The notes under the pieces: model-generated
Databases searched by the model: none
Seen by the model: only the letters and a program-made list of their open reading frames with translations
What the model was told of the DNA's origin: nothing
Made by a program: the position numbers and the translations under genes
In this document: one piece after another, positions 1-9,701 of the stretch
How positions within the stretch are numbered: position 1 is the stretch's first letter
Layout of the letters: each line of letters begins with the position of its first letter
Source of the DNA: Gemmatimonadota bacterium
GTDB lineage: Bacteria > Gemmatimonadota > Gemmatimonadetes > Longimicrobiales > Gaopeijiaceae
Reading direction: 5' to 3'
NCBI GenBank assembly: GCA_009844885.1
Contig: VYAQ01000184.1
Coordinates: 1-46,797, forward strand
DNA: 46,797 nt

Positions 1-1499
1 TACCCGAACCCCGCTTCGCGGATGTCGCTCACCCCCGCTCTGAACCCATCCGCATCCCAGTCCTCCCTGCCCCCCGGCCGGACCCGCGTCGACGCGATCG
101 CCTCCTCCAGCCCGTCGGCCGGAATCTCGCCCTCGACACCGACGAACATCCTGAACATCGCGGCATAGGTCACACCCCGGACGTAGGACACCTTCCACGC
201 CCACTCGGCCGGCGCCGGCGCCAGGTCCACATCCGGCGTCTCAGCCATCAGCCAGTCCTCCACAAAGCCGGTGATCATGCCGCCCTCGGGTGACGGATCC
301 GGCAGACTCCACTGGTTTTGCGCCACCATCAGCGTCACCCCCAATTCCGGCCACCCATAACCCTCCGTCATCCAGCCGAACATGTGGCCCCCGGCGTGCG
401 CGAACGACATGCTCCGCGCCCCGTGGTTCCGCAACCGCCACACAAGGCCGACCTGGATCCCCGGGCTCAGTTCCTCGTCGTACTGCGGCGTCAGCATCTC
501 GTCGACCGTCTCCGCCTCGAGCACCCGGTAGCCGTCGTATTCGCCGCCGTTCATCATGGCCGTGAGCAGCCGGATGTGATCGGCCGGCTTCGCCACCACG
601 CCGCCCGCCGGATAGTGGCTGAAGTACAGCGGCACACTCGGAACCCACGCCGAACCCATGCGCGCATACCCCGTGCTCATGTTCTCCCATATGTCCGGCC
701 GCACGTAGTCCTCGTGCTGCGCGGGCGGATACTGCGACGACTCCATCCCCAGCGGATCCATGACGTGCCGCTGCACGTAGTCCGAGAACGAAAGCCCGTC
801 CGGGTTGGCCGTCTGCACGATGAGACCCAGCGTCGCGATGCCGGGGTTGGAGTAGTTGAACTGAGCGCCGACCTTGCCGATCCAGAACGGAGTTGTCCCC
901 CCGAGCAGCGGGCTTGTGGCGCTGGCGTAGCTTGCCCTGAGTGCTTCTTCGAGCGGCACGGGCCTGTCCCATACCCCCTTGGCCCCGCCGCCGGAAAGCC
1001 CGGAACGATGCGTGAGCAGATCGTGGACGGTGACGTCGCGGTCGCCGAGCGGGTTGTGCACCTCGAACGGCAGGTGCCGGCTGATCGGGTCGTCCAGCGC
1101 GATCACGCCCCGGTCGACCAGGTGCATGATGGCCGTGGCCGTATACGTCTTCCCCAGCGAACCCGAGTGGTACACCGTCTCGGGCGTCATCGGCTTGCGC
1201 GCCGCCACATCCGCCCACCCGAATCCCGCCTCCCAGATCAGCTCGCCCCGGTAGCCCATGGCGAGGTTGAGCCCGGGGGTGCCGTGAGCGCGCATGGCGT
1301 GTAACACAAAGTCGCGTGTGGCGTCGATGAGCCGACTCTCGAAGGGCCGGTCGGCGTAGACGGTCTCCGTGATGGGGATGCCGGTGTCGGTGGGAGAGGC
1401 GCTTGGGGGCGACTCGCACGCGGCGATGGCCGCGATCGGCCCGAGCAGCACGAGGAGGCGCGCGGCGCGGGACATCCGGGAGCAGCGTCGGTGATTCAT
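1..1499 (-). CDS. Serine hydrolase, beta-lactamase class C / PBP4*-like (3' end beyond left edge)
   Basis: Manual reverse-strand reading from ATG at 1499: MNHRRCSRMSRAARLLVLLGPIAAIAACESPP..., lipobox-like IAAC, SxxK-type motif in HSGSLGKTYTATA, YSN motif in FNYSNPGI. Frame stays open to base 1, so the gene is absent from the ORF track. Confidence 0.85.
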   Translation of the reverse strand, partial: MNHRRCSRMSRAARLLVLLGPIAAIAACESPPSASPTDTGIPITETVYADRPFESRLIDATRDFVLHAMRAHGTPGLNLAMGYRGELIWEAGFGWADVAARKPMTPETVYHSGSLGKTYTATAIMHLVDRGVIALDDPISRHLPFEVHNPLGDRDVTVHDLLTHRSGLSGGGAKGVWDRPVPLEEALRASYASATSPLLGGTTPFWIGKVGAQFNYSNPGIATLGLIVQTANPDGLSFSDYVQRHVMDPLGMESSQYPPAQHEDYVRPDIWENMSTGYARMGSAWVPSVPLYFSHYPAGGVVAKPADHIRLLTAMMNGGEYDGYRVLEAETVDEMLTPQYDEELSPGIQVGLVWRLRNHGARSMSFAHAGGHMFGWMTEGYGWPELGVTLMVAQNQWSLPDPSPEGGMITGFVEDWLMAETPDVDLAPAPAEWAWKVSYVRGVTYAAMFRMFVGVEGEIPADGLEEAIASTRVRPGGREDWDADGFRAGVSDIREAGFG

Positions 1500-1607
1500 G
1501 GTCACATCCGGGAATGAGTGGCCGATGCGGAGATGATACGCATGGCAGCCCACCGGTGACACCCGCGCCGCTCCCGGACCCGCGCTGATCTCCCACCGCG
1601 TGACCGG

Positions 1608-2423
1608 TCAGGCCATGGCCGTCCGCAGCGCCTCCAGGACCCGCAGGGTCGCATCTTCAAGGAGCCGGTTCCTGTACGCGGCGCCACCCGGATCGTCCGG
1701 GTAGTGCAGGCTGGACCCGGCCGCAAGCAGCATCTCGACCAGCTCCACATAGGCGTCCTGACGCTCGTCGGCGCCGCCTGAAAACCGGGAGCCGTGGACG
1801 GCCCAATGCAGCGGTGAGGAATGGTGCACATCCTCGAAGATGTCGAGCGGCGCGCCCGCATCGATCAGGAGGCGAGCGTTGGCGGGCTGACCGAACCAGG
1901 CCGCCTGGTGTAGCGGTGTCCCGGAGTCGAGACCCCTCGCGGTCAGGTCGGCGCCGGCTTCGATCAGGAACGCCACGGGCTCGCGTTCGTTGCGGCCGGC
2001 GACGTCCGCCAGCAGGCGGTCCTCCTCGGGGTTGCCGGTACGGGCTACGCCGGGGTGGGCGGCGAGGATCGCGCGCGCTTCGTCGAGGCGTTCGTTCACC
2101 ACCGCCACCGCGAATCGGTCGGCTTCGTTCAGTTCGATGTCGGCTCCGCGCTGGACGAGCAGGACGGCGACATCGTCGAACCCGCGCCGGACGGCGTGTG
2201 CGTATGCGGTCTTACCGCCCGCCGTGCGCGCATCGATGTCGGCGCCGTGCGCAAGCAGAATGTCGACAGCCGAGCCGCGCCGGCGGCGCGTGGCCGTGTG
2301 AAGCGGGGTCTCGCGGTGCGGCTCGCCGCGCCGGTTCGGGTCGGCGCCCTCGTCGAGCATGCGACGGAGGACATCGTCGCCATCGGCACCGAAGTGGCAG
2401 TCCAGGAATTCGTGAAGGGTCAT
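1608..2423 (-). CDS. Ankyrin repeat protein, no evident signal peptide
   Basis: ORF 1608..2681; internal ATG at 2423 gives MTLHEFLDCHFGADGDDVLRRMLDEGADPNRRGEPHRETPLHTA..., with repeated TPLHxA...LLxxGAD units. Confidence 0.85.
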   Translation of the reverse strand: MTLHEFLDCHFGADGDDVLRRMLDEGADPNRRGEPHRETPLHTATRRRRGSAVDILLAHGADIDARTAGGKTAYAHAVRRGFDDVAVLLVQRGADIELNEADRFAVAVVNERLDEARAILAAHPGVARTGNPEEDRLLADVAGRNEREPVAFLIEAGADLTARGLDSGTPLHQAAWFGQPANARLLIDAGAPLDIFEDVHHSSPLHWAVHGSRFSGGADERQDAYVELVEMLLAAGSSLHYPDDPGGAAYRNRLLEDATLRVLEALRTAMA

Positions 2424-2529
2424 GGAGTGTCTCTGGCGGGAATGCGGGCGCTTGATCGCAACCATCCGGCCCGCGAGGTTGACGACCAGCCTCGCGCATC
2501 GCCACACAGTCCCGCAAGGAGTGCACCCC

Positions 2530-4275
2530 ATGCGCATCCTGCCCGCTCCCTCGCTGCGCAAACTTGCCGCCCGGCGCAAGCTCGCCGCCCCGCGCACGCG
2601 CATACTCCCCGCGTTCGCCGCCATCGGCCTGGCAATCAGCCCCGGCCACGCGGTCCACGCCCAGCAGGACCGGTCCGGCACGATGGCGGGCCGCTCGACC
2701 GTCTATGCGCCGAACGGGGTGGTCGCGAGCAGCCAGCCCCTGGCCACGGGCGCGGGATTGGCCGTGTTGCAGAGCGGCGGTAACGCGATCGACGCGGCAG
2801 TGACCACCGCCGCCATGCTGAACGTGGTCGAGCCCATGATGACCGGCGTCGGCGGCGACATGTTCGCGATCGTCTGGCTGGCCGACGAGGAGCGCCTAGT
2901 GGGGCTCAACGCGAGCGGCCGCGCCGGCGCGCTCATGACGCGCGACGCACTCGTCGGCCGCGGTCACGAGCAGATGCCGCGCTCCGGCGCCGAGACGATC
3001 ACCGTGCCCGGCGCCTTGGCGGGCTGGCAGACGCTGCTCGACAGCCACGGCACCATCTCCCTGGCCAAGGCGCTGGAACCGGCGATTCGGATGGCGGAAC
3101 AGGGGTTCCCCGCCAGCCCGGTGATCGTCGACTTCTGGGAGGGGGCGGCAGAGATGCTCAGCCGGGACGAGGGCGCCCGTGCGACATTCCTGATCGACGG
3201 CGAGCGCGCTCCGCGCCCCGGCGAGTGGTTCAGCAACCCCGAGTTCGCACGCACGCTGCGCCTGATCGCGGAGAAGGGGCCGGACGTGCTCTATCGCGGC
3301 GAGTTGGGCGAAGCCATGGTCGAGCGCGTCACCGAACTGGGCGGATTCCTCACCATGGACGACCTGCGGTCGCACAGGGTGGACTGGGTGGAACCTATCT
3401 CCGTGCCGTATCGGGGCTACCGCCTCCATGAACTACCGCCCAACGGCCAGGGGATCGCCGCCCTCGAAATCCTCAGACTCCTGGAGCCGTTCGATCTGAA
3501 GGCCATGGGACACAACTCGACCGCGTACCTGCACCACCTCATCGAGGCCAAGAAGCTCGCGTACGCCGATCTGGAGCACTTCGTCGGCGACCCCGGGAAC
3601 ATGAGGGTTACGCCGGACGATCTGCTGAGCGACGAGTTCATCGATGCCCGGCGCGCGCTGCTCGATCCGGAGCGCGCCATCGAGCGCGCCGATCCCGGGA
3701 CCGCGATCACCGCGAGCGAGACCACCTACTTCACCGTCGCGGACCGCCACGGCAACATGGTGTCGTTCATCAACAGCATCGCGAGCGCGTTCGGGTCGGG
3801 CGTGGTGGTGCCGGGGACCGGGTTTGCGCTTCAGAACCGTGGCGTCGGGTTTTCGCTCGATCCCGATCGGGCAAACGCGGTGGCACCGGGGCGGCGCCCG
3901 TTCCACACGATCATCCCGGCTTTCGTCACGAGGACAGCGGCGGACGGACAGGAGGAGCCGTGGCTCAGCTATGGGGTCATGGGCGGCTCCATGCAGCCTC
4001 AGGGCCACGTCCAGGTGCTGCTCAACCTCGTCGATTTCGGCATGGATCTGCAGCAGGCCCTCGACGCGGCGCGCTTCAACCACCTCGACGGCAACCGCGT
4101 GGCGATCGAGTCCGTCGTGCCGCTCGAGGTGCGACGGCAGCTGGAGGCGATGGGGCACATGCTCGCCGATCCCGAGGGTGTGTTCTTCGGCGGCGCGCAG
4201 GCGATCATGAGACTGGAGCGCGGCTGGGCCGCCGCCTCGGAGCCACGAATGGACGGGATGGCGGCGGGACACTGA
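2530..4275 (+). CDS. ggt: Gamma-glutamyltransferase / gamma-glutamyltranspeptidase
   Basis: Start MRILPAPSLRKL at 2530 after AAGGAG. Family motifs: GxAVLQSGGNAIDAAV, NVVEPMMTGVGGDMF, ETTYFTVADRHGNMVSFINSI (processing/catalytic Thr region), GGSMQPQGHVQVL. Confidence 0.93.
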   Translation: MRILPAPSLRKLAARRKLAAPRTRILPAFAAIGLAISPGHAVHAQQDRSGTMAGRSTVYAPNGVVASSQPLATGAGLAVLQSGGNAIDAAVTTAAMLNVVEPMMTGVGGDMFAIVWLADEERLVGLNASGRAGALMTRDALVGRGHEQMPRSGAETITVPGALAGWQTLLDSHGTISLAKALEPAIRMAEQGFPASPVIVDFWEGAAEMLSRDEGARATFLIDGERAPRPGEWFSNPEFARTLRLIAEKGPDVLYRGELGEAMVERVTELGGFLTMDDLRSHRVDWVEPISVPYRGYRLHELPPNGQGIAALEILRLLEPFDLKAMGHNSTAYLHHLIEAKKLAYADLEHFVGDPGNMRVTPDDLLSDEFIDARRALLDPERAIERADPGTAITASETTYFTVADRHGNMVSFINSIASAFGSGVVVPGTGFALQNRGVGFSLDPDRANAVAPGRRPFHTIIPAFVTRTAADGQEEPWLSYGVMGGSMQPQGHVQVLLNLVDFGMDLQQALDAARFNHLDGNRVAIESVVPLEVRRQLEAMGHMLADPEGVFFGGAQAIMRLERGWAAASEPRMDGMAAGH

Positions 4276-4325
4276 GGGGCGGGTGTTGGGTCGGCGCAGG
4301 CGATCTTCACGACAGGAAACCGCCC

Positions 4326-4352
4326 TTGACAGTCCAATTTCTGTAGTAACAT
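4326..4352 (+). promoter_or_regulatory. Possible sigma70-like promoter of brnTA
   Basis: TTGACA at 4326-4331 and TAACAT at 4347-4352 (15-bp spacer, slightly short), just upstream of the ATG at 4358, in a locally AT-richer patch. Confidence 0.4.
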
Positions 4353-4357
4353 TAATC

Positions 4358-4627
4358 ATGCGGATCGAGTTCGACGAGGCGAAACGCGCAGCAACGATCA
4401 ACGCTCGAGGGCTGGACATGGCCCGCGCGGAGGAGGTGTTCGCCGGCGCTACGCTGACCGTCGAGGACGACCGACAGGACTACGGCGAGGTTCGTTACAT
4501 CACCATCGGCTTTCTGGACGAAGCGATGGTGGTACTCGTCTGGACACGCCGCGACGACGTACACAGGATCATCAGCATGAGGAGGGCCAATGAACGAGAA
4601 CGACGCCTCTACGGCCCGAGGTTTTGA
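4358..4627 (+). CDS. brnT: BrnT family toxin
   Basis: MRIEFDEAKRAATINARGLDMARAEEVFAGATLTVEDDRQDYGEVRYITIGFLDEAMVVLVWTRRDDVHRIISMRRANERERRLY; typical BrnT layout ending RIISMRxANxxE. Confidence 0.92.
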   Translation: MRIEFDEAKRAATINARGLDMARAEEVFAGATLTVEDDRQDYGEVRYITIGFLDEAMVVLVWTRRDDVHRIISMRRANERERRLYGPRF

Positions 4628-4847
4628 CCGCGACACCGCTCCTGATCTCTCGAAGGACGGCTGGCCGGAGAAGTTCGCCAAGGCGCCTGTACGCCGGGGC
4701 CGTCCCCCAAAGGCGCGGCCGAAAGTATCGACCACCATCCGGTTGTCCCAAGGGGTCATCGACCATTTTCGCGTCGGAGGCCGGGGCTGGCAGACGCGGA
4801 TCGACCACGCCCTGCGGGACTGGATCAAGCAGCACGACGGTGCTTGA
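4590..4847 (+). CDS. brnA: BrnA family antitoxin
   Basis: ...RPPKARPKVSTTIRLSQGVIDHFRVGGRGWQTRIDHALRDWIKQH; ribbon-helix-helix BrnA signature; overlaps brnT by 38 bp. Confidence 0.9.
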   Translation: MNENDASTARGFDRDTAPDLSKDGWPEKFAKAPVRRGRPPKARPKVSTTIRLSQGVIDHFRVGGRGWQTRIDHALRDWIKQHDGA

Positions 4848-4881
4848 GGGAACCCGGGTCGTATCCGTCAGACCAGCACGC

Positions 4882-6453
4882 CTACCGGCAGCCTCCCCGC
4901 GTCCTCCGGTTAAGGAAGTCGTACTCGGTATCGTCGGCGCCCACCCCCGCGGGTGCCCCCGCGGCCACCAGTATTTCGACGACCGACTCGTACTTCAGCG
5001 CCCTGGCCTGGTCGAGGACCGTAAAGCCCTCGGCGGTCGTTATGGCTAGGTCCGCACCGGCGTCGACAAGCAGCTGGACCTTCTCCAGCGTCGCATGCTC
5101 GTGCTCCGCCGTGCAGACGCGCTCGTAGACCCACGGCCTTCCCGCATTGCTCATGCCGAGGGCCGCCATGAGGGTGGTGGTGAACTCCAGTTGCCGGGCC
5201 GCGAAGATTCCCGAAGTCAGGGCGCCGTCGCTGCCGGCGAAGTATTCGCTGCGGTGCACGAAGCGCGGGTCCGCACCGTGCGCCAGGAGGCTCCTCAGGA
5301 TGCCGGCGGTGCCGAATCGGGCGGCAAGCCACACCGGCCGGGCGCCGATCCAGCCATTGTGGAAGTAGAAGGCCTGATTGGACCCGCGCTGGTGGGGCGT
5401 GAAGGCCGCGATCGGGAGCGTGACGTCGGCCCCGTGCTCCAGGAGCAGGTCGACCGAGCGCTGGTCGTGGCGCAGGATCGCGGCGTGCAATGCCGTGAAC
5501 CTGTCGGATCCTGCGTCGGGGTCGGCGCCAGCCTCCAGCAGAAACTCAATGAGTTCCCTGTACCGGCCCGGCCGGAATCCCTCACGGCCACCCATCGTGT
5601 ACGGACCGCCCGACGAGAAGGCCGGCTCGGCCACGAGCGTGCGGAAGTTCGAGTAGGCGGCCATGGCCAGTGCGCTGACGCCGAATCCCGATCGGTCGTC
5701 CACGTCGGCTCCGGCGGCCACCAGGTGCCTCGCCGACTCCACGTCGCCGACCCGCGCCGCAAACATCAGGGCCGTGTTGCCACCGTGTTCGAACCACCCC
5801 TGGTTCTGGATGTGCGTGTGGGGCTCGTGCGCCTTCAACTCGACGGTCACAACCGTCCGGGGGTGCACATCCGCCCCATGATCCAGCAGGGCCTTCACCA
5901 CGTCCGGCGAGCGGTTCAGCACCGCCCATATAAGCGCCGTCTGGTCGCGCGGCCCCGTCGCGTTCGGATCCGCCCCATGCTCCAGGAGCAGCTCGGCGAC
6001 CCGCTCGCGGCCCGCCCGCGCGGAAGCCATGAGCGGGGTCTCGCCATGCCGCAGCGCGAGATTGGGATTCGCCGCGGCATCCAGGAGCAACGCCGCCACC
6101 GCCACGCTGCCGTTCTCGCCCGCCGCCCATAGCGGCGTCGCGCCCAGGTCGTTGGCCCGGTTCACATCGGCCCCGGCAGCGATCAGCAATGCCACGCTTT
6201 CCGGCAGATCCCGGTGGCTGGCCCATAGCAGCGCCGTCGAACCGTCGCCGCCCATGGCGTTCACGTCGGCGCCCTGCTCCACCAGCCTGCGGAGCGTGGC
6301 CTCATCGCCGTTCCTGGCGGCCTGCACCAGCGGGGGATCGCCGGTCGCGACGGCAAAGACATCGCGAGGCTCCCCGGCGGCCGCGGGCGTGATCACGCCG
6401 GCCGCACCGCCCGTCGCCGCGAGCACCACCGCGAGGGCCAGGGGCAGCGTCAT
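4882..6453 (-). CDS. Exported ankyrin repeat protein (Ank-1 of the cassette)
   Basis: ATG at 6453 gives signal peptide MTLPLALAVVLAATGGAAGVITPAAAGEPRD then many ankyrin repeats. ATGA overlap with the upstream EF-hand gene. Confidence 0.87.
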   Translation of the reverse strand: MTLPLALAVVLAATGGAAGVITPAAAGEPRDVFAVATGDPPLVQAARNGDEATLRRLVEQGADVNAMGGDGSTALLWASHRDLPESVALLIAAGADVNRANDLGATPLWAAGENGSVAVAALLLDAAANPNLALRHGETPLMASARAGRERVAELLLEHGADPNATGPRDQTALIWAVLNRSPDVVKALLDHGADVHPRTVVTVELKAHEPHTHIQNQGWFEHGGNTALMFAARVGDVESARHLVAAGADVDDRSGFGVSALAMAAYSNFRTLVAEPAFSSGGPYTMGGREGFRPGRYRELIEFLLEAGADPDAGSDRFTALHAAILRHDQRSVDLLLEHGADVTLPIAAFTPHQRGSNQAFYFHNGWIGARPVWLAARFGTAGILRSLLAHGADPRFVHRSEYFAGSDGALTSGIFAARQLEFTTTLMAALGMSNAGRPWVYERVCTAEHEHATLEKVQLLVDAGADLAITTAEGFTVLDQARALKYESVVEILVAAGAPAGVGADDTEYDFLNRRTRGGCR

Positions 6454-7109
6454 CCGATCCCCTCTCCCTTCAACAGCAGTTCCAGGTGCTCCTGGGCCAC
6501 GTACAGACCGCCCTCTCCTTCCTGCCACGTGACGCGCCCGTCTCCGTTCGCGTCCACACCGTTCCGGAGCTGGAAGCCCAGGGTGTTGAGTTCGTCGGAC
6601 AGCCGGTCCGCCTCCTCCGCCGACTCCGTCGCCAGGATGCGCTCGGTGAGCTCCAGCATCCTCCGGGCGCGCGCAAGGGTATTCCGCACACAGCTCACCA
6701 CGTGCCTTGCGTGCGCCCGCAGGCTGTCCGTCGCGTCGGGAGCATCGGCCGCCATACGAACGTGCGCAATGGCTTGGCGGGACGCTTCCACGAGCCCGAA
6801 GCCCAAGCCGGGGCCGCCATCCACCCGGGTGGGGTCCAGGGCGTGCAGGACGTTGCCGGCATGCGTCTTCATGGCCCCAAGATCGCCGGGGCGCTGCTGC
6901 CCGCCCGCCGCGAACGACGCGTACTCCGCCGCGGTGCCCGCCTCGCCCAGGGCCTGCCGCAGGAATCCCAACTCGGCCACCGAAGCCGCCTCGAGATTGA
7001 CCACCTGCAGAATGTGGGTGTGAGCGCCCTCCTGTGCCCCGACCGAGGCAGCAGAAACGCTCAGGATGGCGGCCACTACCCCGGGCACCACGGCAACCGG
7101 CCTGATCAC
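6450..7109 (-). CDS. Secreted hypothetical protein with EF-hand-like loop
   Basis: Signal peptide MIRPVAVVPGVVAAILSVSAASVGAQ; DANGDGRVTWQE matches the EF-hand calcium loop. 4-bp ATGA overlaps on both sides. Confidence 0.75.
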   Translation of the reverse strand: MIRPVAVVPGVVAAILSVSAASVGAQEGAHTHILQVVNLEAASVAELGFLRQALGEAGTAAEYASFAAGGQQRPGDLGAMKTHAGNVLHALDPTRVDGGPGLGFGLVEASRQAIAHVRMAADAPDATDSLRAHARHVVSCVRNTLARARRMLELTERILATESAEEADRLSDELNTLGFQLRNGVDANGDGRVTWQEGEGGLYVAQEHLELLLKGEGIG

Positions 7110-8059
7110 GGGTCCCCGACCTTGCGGTACTTCCTCAGATACCAGACTTCGGAAGCGTCATCCCAGAACTGGCTGTCGGAAGGCGCGGGGGTCGCGGCGT
7201 ACACGGTCCCCCGTCCGTCTACAGCGACCCAGTGAATGGCCTTCGTATCATCGATGGTCCCCAGGAGTTCGCCATCGCTCGCCCGGGCGATCCAGATGCG
7301 GGCGTTGACGAGGTCTGCCACGTACAGCCGGTCGCTGTCGTCGATCGCCAGGCCGTAGGGCGACCCCAGATGATCCCATACTTCCAGCAGATTGCCGTCC
7401 AGGTCGAAGATCTGGATGCGGGCGTTCTCGCGATCCCCCACGAGCACGCGGTTGCGCGCATCGACCACGATGGTGTGGGGCAGGTTGAACTGTCCCGGGC
7501 CGGTGCCGGGCTCGCCCCATGCCGTGACGAACTCCCCGTTGCGGTCGTACTTGACCACCCGGCTGTTCCCGTAGCCATCGGAGATGAACAGCTCCCCGTC
7601 GGGACCGAAGGCGATGTCCGTGGGACGACCGAAGAGGCCGGGCGTCTCGCCGGCCACCCCGTATTCGCCCAGGGTCAACAGCAGTTCGCGGCCGTCGTGG
7701 CTCCACTTCCTGGCCTGGTGCCCCTGCCCGTCGACGGTCCAGATCGCCCCATCGGGCCCCACGCGGATGCCATGAGCCCACTGAGCGAAGTCCTGGTCCC
7801 ACTTTTCCAGCAGATTCCCGTCGGCATCGAGCTTCAACACGTCGTTGGCGTCCCGGCGGAAGGCGTAGACATTGCCGTCGTCGTCGACGTCCACCGCCGT
7901 AACGGTCCCCATGTCCTCGCGGACGCCCCCCCAGCCTTCCACCAATTCGTAGCCGATGGCTTGCCCGCTACCGCGGTCCGCGTCCGGCGCCGGCTGGCAA
8001 GCCGAGGAGACCGCGAACACCATCCCTCCCACCGCCGTCCGGATCACCACGCTCCCCAT
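7106..8059 (-). CDS. NHL-repeat / 6-bladed beta-propeller exported protein
   Basis: Repeated blades (VDVDDDGNVYAF, IAFGPDGELFISDGYGNSRVVKYDRNGEFV, RVLVGDRENARIQIFDLDGNLL, LYVADLVNARI). Candidate lipobox SSAC. TAATG junction with the upstream zinc-ribbon gene. Confidence 0.85.
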   Translation of the reverse strand: MGSVVIRTAVGGMVFAVSSACQPAPDADRGSGQAIGYELVEGWGGVREDMGTVTAVDVDDDGNVYAFRRDANDVLKLDADGNLLEKWDQDFAQWAHGIRVGPDGAIWTVDGQGHQARKWSHDGRELLLTLGEYGVAGETPGLFGRPTDIAFGPDGELFISDGYGNSRVVKYDRNGEFVTAWGEPGTGPGQFNLPHTIVVDARNRVLVGDRENARIQIFDLDGNLLEVWDHLGSPYGLAIDDSDRLYVADLVNARIWIARASDGELLGTIDDTKAIHWVAVDGRGTVYAATPAPSDSQFWDDASEVWYLRKYRKVGDP

Positions 8060-8316
8060 TAGTGGTCGTCCGCCAAGTGGTCGTGCAACACCTTGTGGTC
8101 CTCGTGCCGCTTCTCACGGCGGATCCCGCTGGCGTGCGCACGGGCGCTCTGCCGCGCGCGCTTCCTCGAATGCTCGGAACTGACGGTGTGCAGGGAAATC
8201 AGCTTTTCCAGGTCTTTGCTGTGGCAGGCGGGGCATCGGGGCGGACGGGACGAGTGCAGGACCAGACACTCGAACTCCTCGCCGCAGTCCCGGCATCGAT
8301 ACTCGAAGATCGGCAT
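8059..8316 (-). CDS. FmdB-family zinc ribbon protein with His-rich C-terminus
   Basis: MPIFEYRCRDCGEEFECLVLHSSRPPRCPACHSKDLEKLISLHT... (CxxC...CxxC); tail RREKRHEDHKVLHDHLADDH. Confidence 0.85.
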   Translation of the reverse strand: MPIFEYRCRDCGEEFECLVLHSSRPPRCPACHSKDLEKLISLHTVSSEHSRKRARQSARAHASGIRREKRHEDHKVLHDHLADDH

Positions 8317-8342
8317 CGGTCAGCCACAGCCTCGCCGGCGGC

Positions 8343-9701
8343 TCAGAGTTCGCCGAGGGTGTCGATGGGAAGCCGCCCCGTGCTGCCGCCGACCTTGTCC
8401 ATCGGCATGTCCATCTTGTCCATGAGCGTGGCCAGCAGGTTCGCGTGGGTCGGTCCGCCCTCGTACCTGATGTGCTGTCCGCCGTTAAGCTTGCCGTTGG
8501 CGCCGCCGAAGACGACCAGCGGGATGTTGTCGCCCGCGTGACGCTGGCTGTTGGAGATACCCGACCCGTACAGCCCGGTGATCGAGTCCAGCAGCGAACC
8601 GTCCCCGTCCGGGGTGCGGCTCAGCTTGGTCAGGTGACGCGTGAAGAGTTCGACGTGGTACCGGTTGATCTTCGCCACGTACTTCACCAGGTCGGGCCGG
8701 TTGCCGTGATGCGACAACGGATGCCATGCCTCCGGCACGCCGATCTGCGGATACGGCCGCGCGTTCACCTCGCGTCCGATCATCATCGTCGACACCCGCG
8801 TGATGTCGGCCTGGTAGGCCAGGATCTGCATGTCGAGCAGCAGCTCGAGGTGGTCCTCCAGCGTCTCCGGGATGCCCTGGGGCTGCTCCATGTTGGGGAG
8901 GTCCACGTCCAGCTGCTCCTCCGCGATCACGATCCGCCGCTCCACGTCCCGCACCGCTTCGGTATACTGCTCGACGCTGCGCTGGTCCTCGGGACCCAGC
9001 TCGCGCCTCAGCGCCCGCAACTTGTCGTTGACCGAGTCCAGCAGGCTCTTCTGCTGGTGCAGGCGCCGCTCCCGCGGCTCGCGGTCGGTCGTGCCGGTGT
9101 CGCCGAAGAGCCGTTCGAAGACCGTCCGCGGGTGGTTCTCCATCGGGAGCGGCTGGGTGGGTGTCCGCCAGGAGATGGTGTGTGTGTACGCGCAGTTCAG
9201 GATGGCGCAGGTGCCGGCGTTGGGCGGGCCGTCCAGGGACAGCTCCAGCGAGCCCAGCTGCGTCTCCCCGCCCCACTCGCGCGCCAGCATCTGGTCGATC
9301 GACTCCGCCGCGATGATGTCGGTGTTGTCGACCGCGTCGATATCGCCAAGCGACCTTCCCACCATGCCGGTCAGGAAGCTGGTGGGACCGCCGGCGTGGT
9401 TGAAGTTCCACGACGCATTGACGCCGGTCGGAATGATGATCCTGTTCCTGAACGGTTCCAGCGGACCCAGGATTTCGGAGAGCGCGAAGTCACGGCCCTC
9501 GCCAGTCGGGGTCCAGTAGGGCATGGACTGCCCGTTCGGCGTGTAGTAGGCGAGGAACCTGTGCGGAGACTTGCGCCTGGGACCGCCGACGGCGGTCAGA
9601 CGAGCCGGCGTCATCGCCTGCAGGAAAGGCAGCATCAGCGCCGCCCCGGCGCCGCGCAGGACGGTGCGCCGCGAGATGTGCCTACCGGTAATCAGGTCCA
9701 T
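8343..9701 (-). CDS. DUF1552 (HXXSHH) domain protein, copy 1
   Basis: Tat-like signal ISRRTVLRGAGAALMLPFLQAM; motif WHPLSHHGNRPD matches HXXSHH; C-terminal HANLLATLMDKMDM... Confidence 0.92.
   Translation of the reverse strand: MDLITGRHISRRTVLRGAGAALMLPFLQAMTPARLTAVGGPRRKSPHRFLAYYTPNGQSMPYWTPTGEGRDFALSEILGPLEPFRNRIIIPTGVNASWNFNHAGGPTSFLTGMVGRSLGDIDAVDNTDIIAAESIDQMLAREWGGETQLGSLELSLDGPPNAGTCAILNCAYTHTISWRTPTQPLPMENHPRTVFERLFGDTGTTDREPRERRLHQQKSLLDSVNDKLRALRRELGPEDQRSVEQYTEAVRDVERRIVIAEEQLDVDLPNMEQPQGIPETLEDHLELLLDMQILAYQADITRVSTMMIGREVNARPYPQIGVPEAWHPLSHHGNRPDLVKYVAKINRYHVELFTRHLTKLSRTPDGDGSLLDSITGLYGSGISNSQRHAGDNIPLVVFGGANGKLNGGQHIRYEGGPTHANLLATLMDKMDMPMDKVGGSTGRLPIDTLGEL

Noticed and set aside
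241-1596. 451-aa '-' ORF
   Set aside because: Wrong frame; the real '-' gene is the serine hydrolase reading through 1499..1, with SxxK and YSN motifs.
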